NCBI GenBank assembly: GCA_021850085.1
Contig: JAJZRZ010000003.1
Coordinates: 1-24,999 of the forward strand
Reading direction: 5' to 3'
DNA length: 24,999 nt
Source: Actinomycetes bacterium
GTDB taxonomy: Bacteria; Actinomycetota; Coriobacteriia; Anaerosomatales; Anaerosomataceae
Below the pieces are notes generated by a model, which saw only the letters and a program-made list of their open reading frames with translations, did no database searches and was not told the DNA's origin. The position numbers and the translations under genes were made by a program. Shown piece by piece: positions 1 to 7,506 of this stretch. Every line of letters starts with the position of its first letter. Within the stretch, counting starts at the first letter, position 1.

Positions 1-1
1 C

Positions 2-124
2 CAGCCGGGCGACAAAGCTGGCCGGGGCCAGCCGCAGCGCCGAGGTCAGCGACAGATGCGCCCCCACGCCGCACAGCCCCACCAGCACCAGCCAGGGCAG
101 GGTGGCCGCCGAGGGCCAGCGCAT
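2..124 (-). pseudogene. Fragment resembling an EamA/DMT-family transporter at the window edge
   Basis: The minus strand reads without stops through a hydrophobic stretch including LPWLVLVGLCGVGAHL and then LTSALRLAPASFVARL. This resembles the helix pair of EamA/RhaT-type drug/metabolite transporters, where a small-residue helix is followed by an 'A.r.AP.s.vap' helix start. The plus-strand translation of the same bases has none of the residues expected upstream of the MoeA segment that follows. The piece runs off the window at base 1, and its upstream limit lies between about base 118 and base 155, where MoeA similarity takes over. It is either a chimeric contig end or a recombination scar. 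Identification rests on about 39 residues, so the family call is tentative. Confidence 0.45.
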
Positions 125-884
125 CTGCCCGTCGGCCATCTGCCTGTCCGCATCGGTGGGCCACGCGGATCTGCTGGTGCATCGCCGGCCGCGTGTGGCC
201 ATCGTCTCCACCGGTGACGAGCTCGTGGAGGTCGCCGAGAAGCCCGGACCGGGAAAGATCCGCAACTCGAACTCGTACTCGCTTGCAGCGCAGGTGCTCG
301 AAGCGGGCGGCGAGCCGCACCTGCTCGGCGTCGCGCGCGACACCGAGCCCGATACCCGCGCCCTGTTGTCCCGGGCGCCCGAGTACGACCTCATGGTCAC
401 GACCGGCGGAGTGAGCATGGGCGACTTCGACGTGGTGAAGAAGGTCCTCTTGGAGATCGGCGAGCTCGACTTCTGGCGTGTGGCGATGCGACCCGGAGCC
501 CCGCAGACCTTCGGCACGGTGGGAGGGACGCCGTTTTTCGGCCTGCCCGGCAATCCGACATCCACGATGGTCGGCTTCGAGCTGTTCGTCCGGCCCGCGC
601 TCCGCAAGATGGCGGGCTTCTCCTCGCTCATCCGGCCTCGCGCGGTGGCGACCCTCACGCACGACGTGAAGAAGAAGGCCGACCGCCGCTATTTCCTGCG
701 CGGGCGTCTGGCGCGCACCGGCGACGGCTACTCGGCATCGATATCCGGCAACCAGTCCTCGGCGCTGCTCACCGCGATGCACAGAGGCAACTGCCTGATA
801 TCTCTGCCGGAGGGAGCGGATACCGTCCCTGCGGGCTCGCTGGTGACCTGTATCAGACTGGACATGGAGGAAGGAACAGCATGA
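102..884 (+). CDS. moeA: Molybdopterin molybdenumtransferase MoeA, 5'-truncated
   Basis: MoeA inserts molybdate into adenylylated molybdopterin to finish the molybdenum cofactor in the cytoplasm. From about base 152 the product follows the family closely: SVGHADLLVHRRPRV, then STGDELV, the MoCF-fold motif TTGGVSMGDFD, RPGAPQTFG and FFGLPGNPTSTMVGFE, ending in the C-terminal beta-barrel domain IV. A complete MoeA is about 400 residues; here about 245 are recognisable. The N-terminal domains I and II are missing because bases 1 to about 118 encode something unrelated. The GTG at 102 is therefore only the first start in an artificially open frame, not the true start. Its stop overlaps the next gene as ATGA at 881-884, with a strong AGGAAGGA site just upstream for that gene. 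Confidence 0.9.
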   Translation: MAAEGQRICPSAICLSASVGHADLLVHRRPRVAIVSTGDELVEVAEKPGPGKIRNSNSYSLAAQVLEAGGEPHLLGVARDTEPDTRALLSRAPEYDLMVTTGGVSMGDFDVVKKVLLEIGELDFWRVAMRPGAPQTFGTVGGTPFFGLPGNPTSTMVGFELFVRPALRKMAGFSSLIRPRAVATLTHDVKKKADRRYFLRGRLARTGDGYSASISGNQSSALLTAMHRGNCLISLPEGADTVPAGSLVTCIRLDMEEGTA

Positions 885-1102
885 GCGGCAACGGACCCAA
901 GAAGCTCGATCCCCGGTGGGCCGAGCAAGTCACGCCGGAGATGATCGAGGCCGTGAAGGCCAAGGCCGACGAGGACGGCAAGATCACCTGCCCGGTCCTG
1001 CGCAAGTTCGCCGAGGACAGCGGCGTGCCGAACAAAGTGGCCGGCGCCGCCGCCGATCTCGGAGGCGTGCGCGTCCACAACTGTGATCTCGGGTGCTTCT
1101 AG
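881..1102 (+). CDS. Small conserved Moco-operon protein with C-terminal CxLGCF motif
   Basis: This 73-residue cytoplasmic protein has no signal or membrane segment. It has a charged helical N-terminus, an ITCPVLRKFAEDSGVP segment that looks like a small helix-turn-helix or helical-bundle element, and ends HNCDLGCF. The three cysteines (one central and two in the final CDLGC) are the obvious functional residues and could bind a metal or sulfur. It overlaps moeA by four bases and is followed at once by mobB, so it is almost certainly translated as part of the Moco operon. I have seen similar short CxLGCF-ending proteins beside molybdenum genes but cannot assign a proven function. The start is fixed by a near-ideal AGGAAGGA ribosome binding site at 869-877. 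Confidence 0.75.
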   Translation: MSGNGPKKLDPRWAEQVTPEMIEAVKAKADEDGKITCPVLRKFAEDSGVPNKVAGAAADLGGVRVHNCDLGCF

Positions 1103-1103
1103 C

Positions 1104-1631
1104 GTGAGCGAGGGGACCGGCATCCCCGTCGTCTCCGTGGTCGGCAAGTCCGACTCGGGGAAGACCACGCTCATGGAGCGCCTGATCGCTCACCTGGCCG
1201 ATCGCGGCTACCGGGTCGCGACGGTGAAGCATCACGTGCACGACTTCGACATCGACGTGCCGGGCAAGGATTCGTGGCGCCACGGACGCGCAGGTGCGGT
1301 CGTCACGCTCGTGAGCTCTCCCGCCAAACTCGGCATGGTGCGGCAGACCGACCACGAGGCGTCCCTCGAGGAGCTGCTCGAGCTCGCCGGCGACGTGGAC
1401 ATCCTGCTCACCGAAGGGTACAGGCGCGCGGGGAGCACGCGCATCGAGGTATCGCGCCGGGCGCGCTCCACCGAGCTCGTGTGCGACCCCGCCGAGCTCT
1501 TCGCCCTGGTGACCGACGATGACGAGCTGCGCTGTGAGGGCGTGCCGCGCTTCGGCTTGGATGACGCGGCGGGTCTCGCCGATCTGGTCGAGACCACGTT
1601 TCTTGCGAGCAGGGTCACCGATGGCGACTGA
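1104..1631 (+). CDS. mobB: Molybdopterin-guanine dinucleotide biosynthesis GTP-binding adaptor MobB
   Basis: MobB is a P-loop GTPase that assists MobA in attaching GMP to molybdopterin, giving the dinucleotide form of the cofactor. The N-terminus reads IPVVSVVGKSDSGKTTLMERL, a clear Walker A motif (GKSDSGKTT). It is followed by TVKHHVHDFDIDVPGKDSWRH, the characteristic MobB H-D-x5-GKDSxR signature, then LLTEGYR, the Walker B-like region. At about 175 residues it has the normal length. I chose GTG 1104, two bases after the preceding stop; GTG 1083 in the same frame is also possible and has GGAGG 17 bases upstream. The 3' end overlaps moaA by 11 bases, which indicates translational coupling. 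No mobA is visible in the window. Confidence 0.9.
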   Translation: MSEGTGIPVVSVVGKSDSGKTTLMERLIAHLADRGYRVATVKHHVHDFDIDVPGKDSWRHGRAGAVVTLVSSPAKLGMVRQTDHEASLEELLELAGDVDILLTEGYRRAGSTRIEVSRRARSTELVCDPAELFALVTDDDELRCEGVPRFGLDDAAGLADLVETTFLASRVTDGD

Positions 1632-2640
1632 CTCCTACGGCCGCAGGATCGACTACCTGCGCATCAGCGTCACCGACCGCTGCAACCTGCGGTGCATGTA
1701 CTGCATGCCGCCGGGGGGTATCAAGTGGAAGTCGCACGAGGACATCCTCTCCTTCGAAGAGATCGAGCGCTTCGCGGTGGTCGCGGCGGGCGAAGGCATC
1801 TCCAAGATCCGACTGACGGGCGGCGAGCCGCTCGTCCGTCATGGCATCGTGGACCATGTGCGGCGTCTGGTGGCCACCTCGGGGATCGAAGCCATCGCAC
1901 TCACCACCAACGCCACGCTGCTCGACCAGTACGCTGCCGAGCTTGCCGACGCGGGCCTGAAGCGCATCAACATCTCGCTGGATACTCTGGACCCCGGGGT
2001 CTATGAGCGGATCACGCGCCGCGGCAGCCTTGTGGACGCGTTGCGTGGGTTGGACGCGGCCTTCGCGACGGGGATGGCCCCCGTGAAGCTCAACGCTGTG
2101 GTGGTGCGCGGTCTGGAGCAGGATCTGCTCGGATTCGCGCGCATGACGCTGGACCGGCCGCTGCATGTGCGCTTCATCGAGTACATGCCCGTGGGCGGCG
2201 TGGGTGACAGCGCATGCTCCGCGGAAGGCGATGGCTGGACGGAGGCCGATCACGTCGCCACCGACGAGATCCTCGAGCGCCTCACCGCCGGCGCTCTCGC
2301 CGCGGGACTCGGAGAACTCGAGGCCGTCGGTCGTGCCGAAGCGCCGGGCGGGTGGGGTCCGGCACGCTACTACCGGCTGCCGGGCGCCCGCGGTACGCTC
2401 GGTGTCATCTCGCCGCTGTCGCACCACTTCTGCGGCGAATGCAACCGGCTTCGGCTCACCGCCGACGGGAGGTTGCGCACCTGCCTGTTCTCGGATGAGG
2501 AGATGGATGTTCGCTCCGTGCTCCGCACCGGCAGCGACGCGGATGTCCGGCAGATCATCCGGGAGGCGCTCGCCGCCAAGCCCGAGGGGCACGACCAGCG
2601 CATCGGCACGCTGCGCAGCATGTCGCAGATCGGAGGATGA
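1621..2640 (+). CDS. moaA: GTP 3',8-cyclase MoaA
   Basis: MoaA is the radical SAM enzyme that rearranges GTP to 3',8-cyclo-7,8-dihydroguanosine triphosphate, the first step of molybdopterin synthesis. The 339-residue product has the N-terminal SAM cluster motif C21-x3-C25-x2-C28 (DRCNLRCMYC), the SAM-binding GGEP (LTGGEPLVR), and the C-terminal second [4Fe-4S] motif FCGECNRLRLTADGRLRTC (C-x2-C-x13-C). It ends MSQIGG; the terminal Gly-Gly is essential in characterised MoaA. An extra acidic stretch near residues 200-220 (GDGWTEADH) makes it slightly longer than the shortest homologues. ATG 1621 is the only start that gives the normal N-terminus, and it overlaps mobB. Confidence 0.97.
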   Translation: MATDSYGRRIDYLRISVTDRCNLRCMYCMPPGGIKWKSHEDILSFEEIERFAVVAAGEGISKIRLTGGEPLVRHGIVDHVRRLVATSGIEAIALTTNATLLDQYAAELADAGLKRINISLDTLDPGVYERITRRGSLVDALRGLDAAFATGMAPVKLNAVVVRGLEQDLLGFARMTLDRPLHVRFIEYMPVGGVGDSACSAEGDGWTEADHVATDEILERLTAGALAAGLGELEAVGRAEAPGGWGPARYYRLPGARGTLGVISPLSHHFCGECNRLRLTADGRLRTCLFSDEEMDVRSVLRTGSDADVRQIIREALAAKPEGHDQRIGTLRSMSQIGG

Positions 2641-2641
2641 G

Positions 2642-3121
2642 ATGGGCGATCGTCTGACGCACCTCGACGAGCACGGCGCCGCGCACATGGTGGACGTGGC
2701 GGGAAAGCCGGTCACGCATCGCCGCGCGGTGGCCGAGGGGAGGGTGCGGATGAGACCCGAGACGCTCGCGATGATCGTCGAGGGTCGCGCTGCCAAAGGC
2801 GACGTGTTCGCCGTGGCGCGCATCGCCGGCATTCAGGCGGCGAAGAAGACCGCGGACCTCATCCCGCTGTGCCACCCGCTGCCCATCACGAAGATCAGCG
2901 TGGAGCTCGAGCCGGGAGATGCCGAAGTGCGCATCACCGCCGTGGTTGAGACCGACGGCAAGACCGGCATCGAGATGGAGGCCCTCAGCGCGGTATCGGT
3001 GGCAAGTCTCGCGCTCTACGATATGTGCAAGGCCGTCGACCGAGGCATGGAGATCACCGGCGTTCGCCTGCTCGAGAAGAGCGGCGGCGCCTCAGGCACG
3101 TGGACCCGCAAGGAGGGCTAG
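2642..3121 (+). CDS. moaC: Cyclic pyranopterin monophosphate synthase MoaC
   Basis: MoaC converts the MoaA product to cyclic pyranopterin monophosphate. The 159-residue protein shows the full family pattern: LTHLDEHGAAHMVDV at the N-terminus, GDVFAVARIAGIQAAKKTADLIPLCHPLPI in the middle (the conserved LCHPLP contains the active-site histidine), VETDGKTGIEMEALSAVSVASL, and the conserved DMCKAVDR helix near the C-terminus. Length is typical and all hallmark residues are intact. The ATG lies one base after the moaA stop, and GGAGG inside the moaA 3' end serves as ribosome binding site. MoaA and MoaC act consecutively, so this adjacency is the expected arrangement. Confidence 0.97.
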   Translation: MGDRLTHLDEHGAAHMVDVAGKPVTHRRAVAEGRVRMRPETLAMIVEGRAAKGDVFAVARIAGIQAAKKTADLIPLCHPLPITKISVELEPGDAEVRITAVVETDGKTGIEMEALSAVSVASLALYDMCKAVDRGMEITGVRLLEKSGGASGTWTRKEG

Positions 3122-3126
3122 CCGAA

Positions 3127-3564
3127 ATGGCCGCAACAGTCACGTCCATCAACCTTTCCGCCAAGAAGACCGTGCGCAAGACGCCCGGCACCGAGGGCCT
3201 GCTCGTCGAGAACCGTGGTTTCGAGGGCGACGCCCACGCTGGCGACTGGCACCGCCAGGTGAGCCTGTTGGCCGAGGAGTCGATCGCCAAGATGCAGGCC
3301 AAGGGTCTCGACGTGGATGCCGGCGACTTCGCCGAGAACATCACCACTCGCGGCATCGCCCTCGTGTCACTGCCCATAGGCACGCGCCTTCGCGTCGGCG
3401 GCACCCTGCTTCAGGTGAGCCAGATCGGCAAGGAGTGCCACACCAAGTGCGCCATCTACTACCAAGCAGGCGACTGCGTGATGCCGAAGGAAGGGATCTT
3501 CGCTACCGTGGTAGAGGGCGGTCAGGTCAACGTTGGCGACGAGATCAGCGTGATGGAGGCGTAG
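3127..3564 (+). CDS. Stand-alone MOSC-domain protein
   Basis: MOSC domains are beta-barrel modules related to the C-terminus of Moco sulfurase, thought to carry sulfur or bind molybdenum cofactor. This 145-residue protein consists of the domain alone: NRGFEGDAHAGDWHRQVSLL is the conserved N-terminal strand pair, GDFAENITTRGI follows, and QIGKECHTKCAIYYQAGDCVMPKEGIF contains the conserved cysteine region. Small MOSC proteins of this kind commonly sit in Moco operons and may present persulfide sulfur or the cofactor to target enzymes. Here it lies between moaC and mogA with a five-base gap. The presence of a cysteine desulfurase-like gene two genes downstream makes a sulfur-relay role plausible, but the exact substrate is unknown. 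Confidence 0.9.
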   Translation: MAATVTSINLSAKKTVRKTPGTEGLLVENRGFEGDAHAGDWHRQVSLLAEESIAKMQAKGLDVDAGDFAENITTRGIALVSLPIGTRLRVGGTLLQVSQIGKECHTKCAIYYQAGDCVMPKEGIFATVVEGGQVNVGDEISVMEA

Positions 3565-3579
3565 GGTCTGTATGCGTCG

Positions 3580-4050
3580 TTGAAGATAGGCGTGCTCACC
3601 TCCTCGGACACGCGTACCGAGGTCACCGACACGTCGGGTCGTGCGCTCATGGAGCTTGCTGAGGCGCGCGGCTGGACGGTGGTCGCGTACCATCTCGTCC
3701 CCGACGAACGCGACGCGATCGCCGCCGCGCTCGTGCAGATGGCCGACGTGGACCACTGCGACGTCATCTTCACGACCGGCGGCACAGGGCTGAGCCCGCG
3801 CGACGTCGTCCCCGAGGCCACGCTCGAGGTCTCCGGCCGCGAGGTTCCCGGCATCGGCGAGGTCATCCGGGCCGAGAGCCTCAAGATCACGGATCGCGCG
3901 ATGATCTCCCGCGGCACGGCCGGCCAGCGAGGCGGCACCCTCATCATCAACATGCCCGGCTCCGAGAAGGCGGTGCGGGAGTCGTTCGGCTTCGTGGAGG
4001 GCGTGCTCGAGCACGCCGCAGAGATGATGGCGGGCGGGGGGCACGGCTGA
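3580..4050 (+). CDS. mog: Molybdopterin adenylyltransferase (MogA/MoaB family)
   Basis: This family adenylylates molybdopterin using ATP, preparing it for molybdate insertion by MoeA. The product has the MoCF-biosynthesis fold: IGVLTSSDTRTEVTDTSG at the N-terminus, DVIFTTGGTGLSPRDVVPEAT (the signature TGGTG-x3-RD-x2-PEAT loop), ISRGTAGQRGGTLIINMPGSEKAV, and a C-terminal helix. At 156 residues it matches MogA/MoaB. The TTG at 3580 is the only usual start, because an in-frame TAG lies 18 bases upstream (3562-3564, the preceding gene's stop). No strong ribosome binding site is visible, so it may depend on coupling to the MOSC gene. MogA and MoaB cannot be told apart confidently from sequence alone. 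Confidence 0.93.
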   Translation: MKIGVLTSSDTRTEVTDTSGRALMELAEARGWTVVAYHLVPDERDAIAAALVQMADVDHCDVIFTTGGTGLSPRDVVPEATLEVSGREVPGIGEVIRAESLKITDRAMISRGTAGQRGGTLIINMPGSEKAVRESFGFVEGVLEHAAEMMAGGGHG

Positions 4051-4053
4051 CAA

Positions 4054-5208
4054 ATGAGGGACACTCGGCCGATCCGCTACTTCGACCATGCCGCGACCTC
4101 GTGGCCCAAGCCGCCCGAGGTCGTCGACGCGGTCGTGCGGGCGATGACCGAGGCTGGCGGGAACCCCGGGCGCGGTGCTCACCGCCTCGCTCTGGCGGCC
4201 GCCCGCACGATCGCGGCATCGCGCGGATCGGTCGCGCGACTGCTCGGTGTGCCCGACGAGCGCGATCTGCTGTTCACAGCCGGCTGCACGCATGGACTCA
4301 ATCTGGTGCTCAAGGGCACGCTCAGGCCCGGTGACCGGGTGGTCGTCTCCGCTGTGGAGCACAACGCCGTGGTGCGCCCGCTCGCACTGCTGGCCGGGAC
4401 GGGGGTCGAGCTCGTGCGTGTGAGCGCGGACGCCGAAGGCCGCATCGAGGCCGATGACGTCGAGCGTGCGGTCGCGGCCGCCCCCACACGCATGGTGGTG
4501 TGCCAGCACGCGTCGAACGTGACCGGCGCCATCCAGCCGCTGGGTGACATCGCCGACATCGCCCACGACCATCGTGCGGCGCTTGTGGTGGACGGTGCGC
4601 AGGGTGCCGGACATCTGCAGGTGGACCTGCCCTCGCTCGGCGCGGACGCGTACGCGGTGGCCGGCCACAAGGCGCTGCTTGGACCGCAAGGCGTCGGCGC
4701 GCTGTATCTCGCGCCCGGCTTGGAGCCTGAGGAGTTGCTGCAAGGCGGCAGCGGCGGCCGCTCGGAGGGAGCCCAGCAGCCGCGGGTGCGGCCGGACCGG
4801 TACGAGGCGGGTACCTGCAACACGCCGGGGATTGCCGGTCTGGGCGCGGGTGCCGAGTTCCTGCTCGCGCACGGTGAGGAGATCCGTGCCGCCGAGCGCG
4901 CTTTGACCCGGCAGCTCCACGAGGGACTGTCCGCCATTCCGGGGGTCACCGTGCTCGGCCCGCCACCCGGCGAGCCGCGCGTTCCGGTCGTGAGCATGGT
5001 GCACGAGCGCGTCAGCCCGGACGAGCTCGCCTTCACGCTCGAGCACCGGCACGGTATCGCGGCGCGCGCCGGCCTGCACTGCTCGCCATGGGCGCACGCT
5101 GCGGTGGGCACGCTGGATACGGGAGCGCTGCGGTTCGGATTGGGATGGGGTCTCACGCACGCCGACGTGGAACTCGTGATCGAGGCGGTCACCGAGGCGT
5201 GCCGATGA
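4054..5208 (+). CDS. Cysteine desulfurase-like class V aminotransferase (EF2568 type)
   Basis: This is a PLP-dependent fold-type I enzyme of the NifS/SufS/CsdB superfamily. It opens YFDHAATSWPKPPEVVDA, the signature of the EF2568-like subfamily that occurs with DUF3343 and selenium-dependent molybdenum hydroxylase genes. The PLP-binding features are visible: SAVEHNAVVRPL, ASNVTGAIQPL, VVDGAQGAGH and the Schiff-base lysine K206 in AGHKALLGPQG. C343 in RAGLHCSPWAH sits where desulfurases carry the persulfide-accepting cysteine. Length (384 residues) is normal. It starts three bases after mogA and overlaps the DUF3343 gene by ATGA. By context it probably supplies sulfur or selenium for Moco maturation. 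That is inference; a general desulfurase role is also possible. Confidence 0.92.
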   Translation: MRDTRPIRYFDHAATSWPKPPEVVDAVVRAMTEAGGNPGRGAHRLALAAARTIAASRGSVARLLGVPDERDLLFTAGCTHGLNLVLKGTLRPGDRVVVSAVEHNAVVRPLALLAGTGVELVRVSADAEGRIEADDVERAVAAAPTRMVVCQHASNVTGAIQPLGDIADIAHDHRAALVVDGAQGAGHLQVDLPSLGADAYAVAGHKALLGPQGVGALYLAPGLEPEELLQGGSGGRSEGAQQPRVRPDRYEAGTCNTPGIAGLGAGAEFLLAHGEEIRAAERALTRQLHEGLSAIPGVTVLGPPPGEPRVPVVSMVHERVSPDELAFTLEHRHGIAARAGLHCSPWAHAAVGTLDTGALRFGLGWGLTHADVELVIEAVTEACR

Positions 5209-5450
5209 GCGACGCGCGGGAGCGGTTCGCGGTCTTCGGGTTCGAGGGCACGCATGAGGCGCTGCGCGCGGAGTCGGTCCTGCTCGATGCCGGCGAAGAG
5301 GTGGCGCTCATCCCCACCCCACGAGCCCTCGGATCGTTGTGTGGGTTCGCCGTGCGCGTCCCCCTCCACCGGCGGGACGCAGCGCTCGACGAGCTCGCGG
5401 ACTCTGGGATCATGCCCAACGGGCTGATCGAGATCGGCGACCGCGCGTAA
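5205..5450 (+). CDS. DUF3343 putative Se/S carrier-like protein
   Basis: The 81-residue protein matches the short DUF3343 family: an opening beta-strand FAVFGFEGTHEALRAE, a helix, then VALIPTPRALGSLCGFAVRV with the single conserved cysteine, and a final strand ending in a glycine-containing loop. Members are described as putative selenium or sulfur carriers because the cysteine is invariant and the gene nearly always accompanies an EF2568-type cysteine desulfurase, as here (ATGA overlap at 5205-5208). It is the last gene of the Moco operon and lies 22 bases from the convergent L,D-transpeptidase. The product is cytoplasmic with no signal peptide. Confidence 0.88.
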   Translation: MSDARERFAVFGFEGTHEALRAESVLLDAGEEVALIPTPRALGSLCGFAVRVPLHRRDAALDELADSGIMPNGLIEIGDRA

Positions 5451-5472
5451 GCGCCGCCAAGGTCCGGCCGCT

Positions 5473-6510
5473 CTACCGGACGATGAAGACAGGCGTGCCC
5501 ACGTCCACGCGCTCGTAGAGGTCCTCGATGTCCCAGCGGTGCATGCGCACGCAGCCCCGAGACGCCGCGGTGCCGATCGAGTAGTTCTTGCTCGTCCCGT
5601 GGATCCGGATGCCGGGCGCGTCGAGGTTGAGCGCACGCGTGCCGAGGGGGTTGTTGGGACCCGGCGGGATCGTCCTCGGCATGCTCGCGGCCCACGCGGA
5701 GCCGGGGTTCGACCACGTCGGCATGTATCGCTTCAGCGTGATCATGAAGTCCCCGCGCGGGGTGGAGTAGCCCGGCGCGCCCACCGCCACCCGATACTCT
5801 TTGACGAGTGAGCCCTCGTCGTAGAAGAAGAGCTTGCGTTCGGAGACGTTCACAAGGATGGCGGGACCGAGGTCGGCCTCGGTCACCCGAGGAGGTGTCA
5901 GGGTGACCGCGAGGTCCACCTGCTTCACGCCCTCGGTGAGAGCTCGCTCGAGGACCGCGGCGGTGGCCGCTCGGTCGACGGTCTGGCCGACGCGCGATGC
6001 GACAAGGACCATCGCTCCCGCCTCCACCGTCATCGTGGCGTCGGATGGGGTCGTGTCGACCGACTCGGCCACATCTTCGAGCCATGCCGAGAGCTTGGCC
6101 GCGTCGAGCGTCAGGTCCACCGCGACCGAACCGCCGCTCGGGCGCGAAAGCAGGCGGTCCGCCACGCGCAGGGGGATGGTGGCCGACCGCTTCGGAGCGA
6201 AGGCGGCATCCACCATCGCCTCCACGTCCACTTCGATCATCGCAGTCGGATCGAGCGTGAACGTCCGGTCTTTGTACGAGACGGTGAGCGGATCCGCGAG
6301 CGGAGCGGCAACCTCGGCCTCCAAAAGCTCGCGCGCCTGCTCGCGGGTGAGGCCGGAGACGTCGAGTCCTGCCACCGTGGAGCCGAGGGGGAGGATCTCG
6401 CGCGATAGATAGTCGTCCGCGACGGCAAGAGCCCCGCCACCCGCCAGGACGAACAGTCCCAGCGCTCCTATGAGTGCGATGATGCGCACCGGCAGCGAGG
6501 TGCGGCGCAT
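5473..6510 (-). CDS. L,D-transpeptidase (YkuD) with PG-binding_4-like N-domain
   Basis: This is a cell-wall cross-linking enzyme acting outside the membrane. Residues about 8-30 form an uncleaved signal-anchor (ALIGALGLFVLAGGGALAV). Next comes a PG_binding_4-type region starting VAGLDVSGLTREQARELL, then the YkuD catalytic domain from about residue 215 (ILVNVSERKLFFYD). The catalytic motif is complete: H304-G at IHGTSKN, then S-R-G-C320-V-R-M. The 345-residue length is ordinary. ATG 6510 has AAGGAG four bases upstream. It is transcribed away from cheR, and its -10/-35 candidates overlap the cheR promoter. It is not part of either flanking operon; the genes at 15850 and 16777 are the other wall-related genes in the window. 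Confidence 0.93.
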   Translation of the reverse strand: MRRTSLPVRIIALIGALGLFVLAGGGALAVADDYLSREILPLGSTVAGLDVSGLTREQARELLEAEVAAPLADPLTVSYKDRTFTLDPTAMIEVDVEAMVDAAFAPKRSATIPLRVADRLLSRPSGGSVAVDLTLDAAKLSAWLEDVAESVDTTPSDATMTVEAGAMVLVASRVGQTVDRAATAAVLERALTEGVKQVDLAVTLTPPRVTEADLGPAILVNVSERKLFFYDEGSLVKEYRVAVGAPGYSTPRGDFMITLKRYMPTWSNPGSAWAASMPRTIPPGPNNPLGTRALNLDAPGIRIHGTSKNYSIGTAASRGCVRMHRWDIEDLYERVDVGTPVFIVR

Positions 6511-6552
6511 GGGACTCCTTCGTTCCGGGACCTGAGGCGAAGCGACCGATAG

Positions 6553-6605
6553 GTGTCATCGAGCGGGACGTGCCATATTCTACTTGCGCAGGAGCGTGGC
6601 GTGAA
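6553..6605. promoter_or_regulatory. Overlapping divergent promoters for the L,D-transpeptidase and cheR
   Basis: On the minus strand, TTCACG (6600-6605) and TAGAAT (6577-6582) are separated by exactly 17 bases and would start transcription about 60 bases upstream of the L,D-transpeptidase ATG. On the plus strand, GTGTCA (6553-6558) and TATTCT (6576-6581) are also 17 bases apart and point at cheR. The two -10 boxes occupy almost the same bases, so the two promoters would compete. Matches are 4-5 of 6 per box, so this is a prediction from consensus only. Confidence 0.35.
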
Positions 6606-6632
6606 GCCGCACGGGGAGAGGTCGGAGCCCGA

Positions 6633-7475
6633 ATGGAAGAACAGCCCGCGATGGTCCGAGGGAATCTGAACAGATTGCTCGAGAAGGTCCACGAGGAGCG
6701 CGGGCTCGACTTGCGCCAGTTCCGCCGGCGCTACGTGGAGCGGCGCATCGCGGTACGGCTGAACCACCTCGGCCTCAATACCTACTCCCAGTACTCGACG
6801 TTTCTCGACGCGCACCCCGAGGAGTATCTGAAGCTCCTGGATGCGCTGACCATCAACGTGACCCAGTTCTTCCGCGACCCGAGCGTATACAAGCTTGTCC
6901 GTGATGAAGTGGTACCCGCCGTTTTGAAGGCGAAGCTCGACAGGAGGCAGCGGCTGGTTCGCGTGTGGTCCGCCGGCTGTGCCACGGGCGAGGAGCCGTA
7001 CTCGCTTGCGATGGCCTTTCTCGACGGGATGCTTCGCTCGGGGGCGGCCGAGACGGTGCTTTCGGTGGTGGGCACGGACATCGACCGCGACGCCCTGGCC
7101 TTCGCCAAGCGCGGCGAGTTCCCCATCAGGGAGCTCGCGCATATCCCGCACTCGGACAGGATCCGCTACATCGAGGTGCACGGCGATCACTTCCGGTTCA
7201 AACCCGAGATCGCCCGAGCAGTCCGTTTCCAGTACTTGAATCTGTTCGCAGATCCGCCGATACACGGTATCGACGTCATCTTCTGCCGCAACGTGTTCAT
7301 CTACTTCAACCGCCAGGACCAGGAACGGATGATCGGAGCGTTCAGGCACTCGCTCGTCCGGGGCGGGTTCCTGGTCCTCGGGCGCTCAGAGCGACTCTCA
7401 ACCGCGATGTCCCGCGACTTCGAGCTGGTGAGCGTCAGGGAACGGGTGTACCGGAAGCCGATGAACCTGCTGTGA
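6633..7475 (+). CDS. cheR: Chemotaxis receptor methyltransferase CheR
   Basis: CheR methylates glutamates on chemoreceptors using S-adenosylmethionine, providing adaptation together with CheB. The N-terminal helical domain includes QFRRRYVERRIAVRLNHLGL, then TINVTQFFRDP leads into the Rossmann methyltransferase. SAM-binding motif VWSAGCATGEEPYSLAM is at residues 111-127, followed by GTDID and the IFCRNVFIYFNRQ motif. At 280 residues the length is standard. I place the start at ATG 6633, preceded by GGAG at 6624; ATG 6651 is a possible later start, and the longer upstream reading has no family similarity. It is the first gene of a colinear che operon whose remaining members follow in order to 13899. 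Confidence 0.95.
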   Translation: MEEQPAMVRGNLNRLLEKVHEERGLDLRQFRRRYVERRIAVRLNHLGLNTYSQYSTFLDAHPEEYLKLLDALTINVTQFFRDPSVYKLVRDEVVPAVLKAKLDRRQRLVRVWSAGCATGEEPYSLAMAFLDGMLRSGAAETVLSVVGTDIDRDALAFAKRGEFPIRELAHIPHSDRIRYIEVHGDHFRFKPEIARAVRFQYLNLFADPPIHGIDVIFCRNVFIYFNRQDQERMIGAFRHSLVRGGFLVLGRSERLSTAMSRDFELVSVRERVYRKPMNLL

Positions 7476-7506
7476 GGCTGCAGGTTTTGTTATCGTAAGG
7501 CGAAGC

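Noticed and set aside
3367..5160. Long open minus-strand reading frame (597 codons) opposite mogA and the aminotransferase
   Set aside because: It has no domain similarity, is Arg/His-rich, and lies antisense to two clear genes; this is a normal artefact of high-GC codon bias. Similar long antisense frames at 1615-2832 and 9697-11994 were dropped for the same reason.
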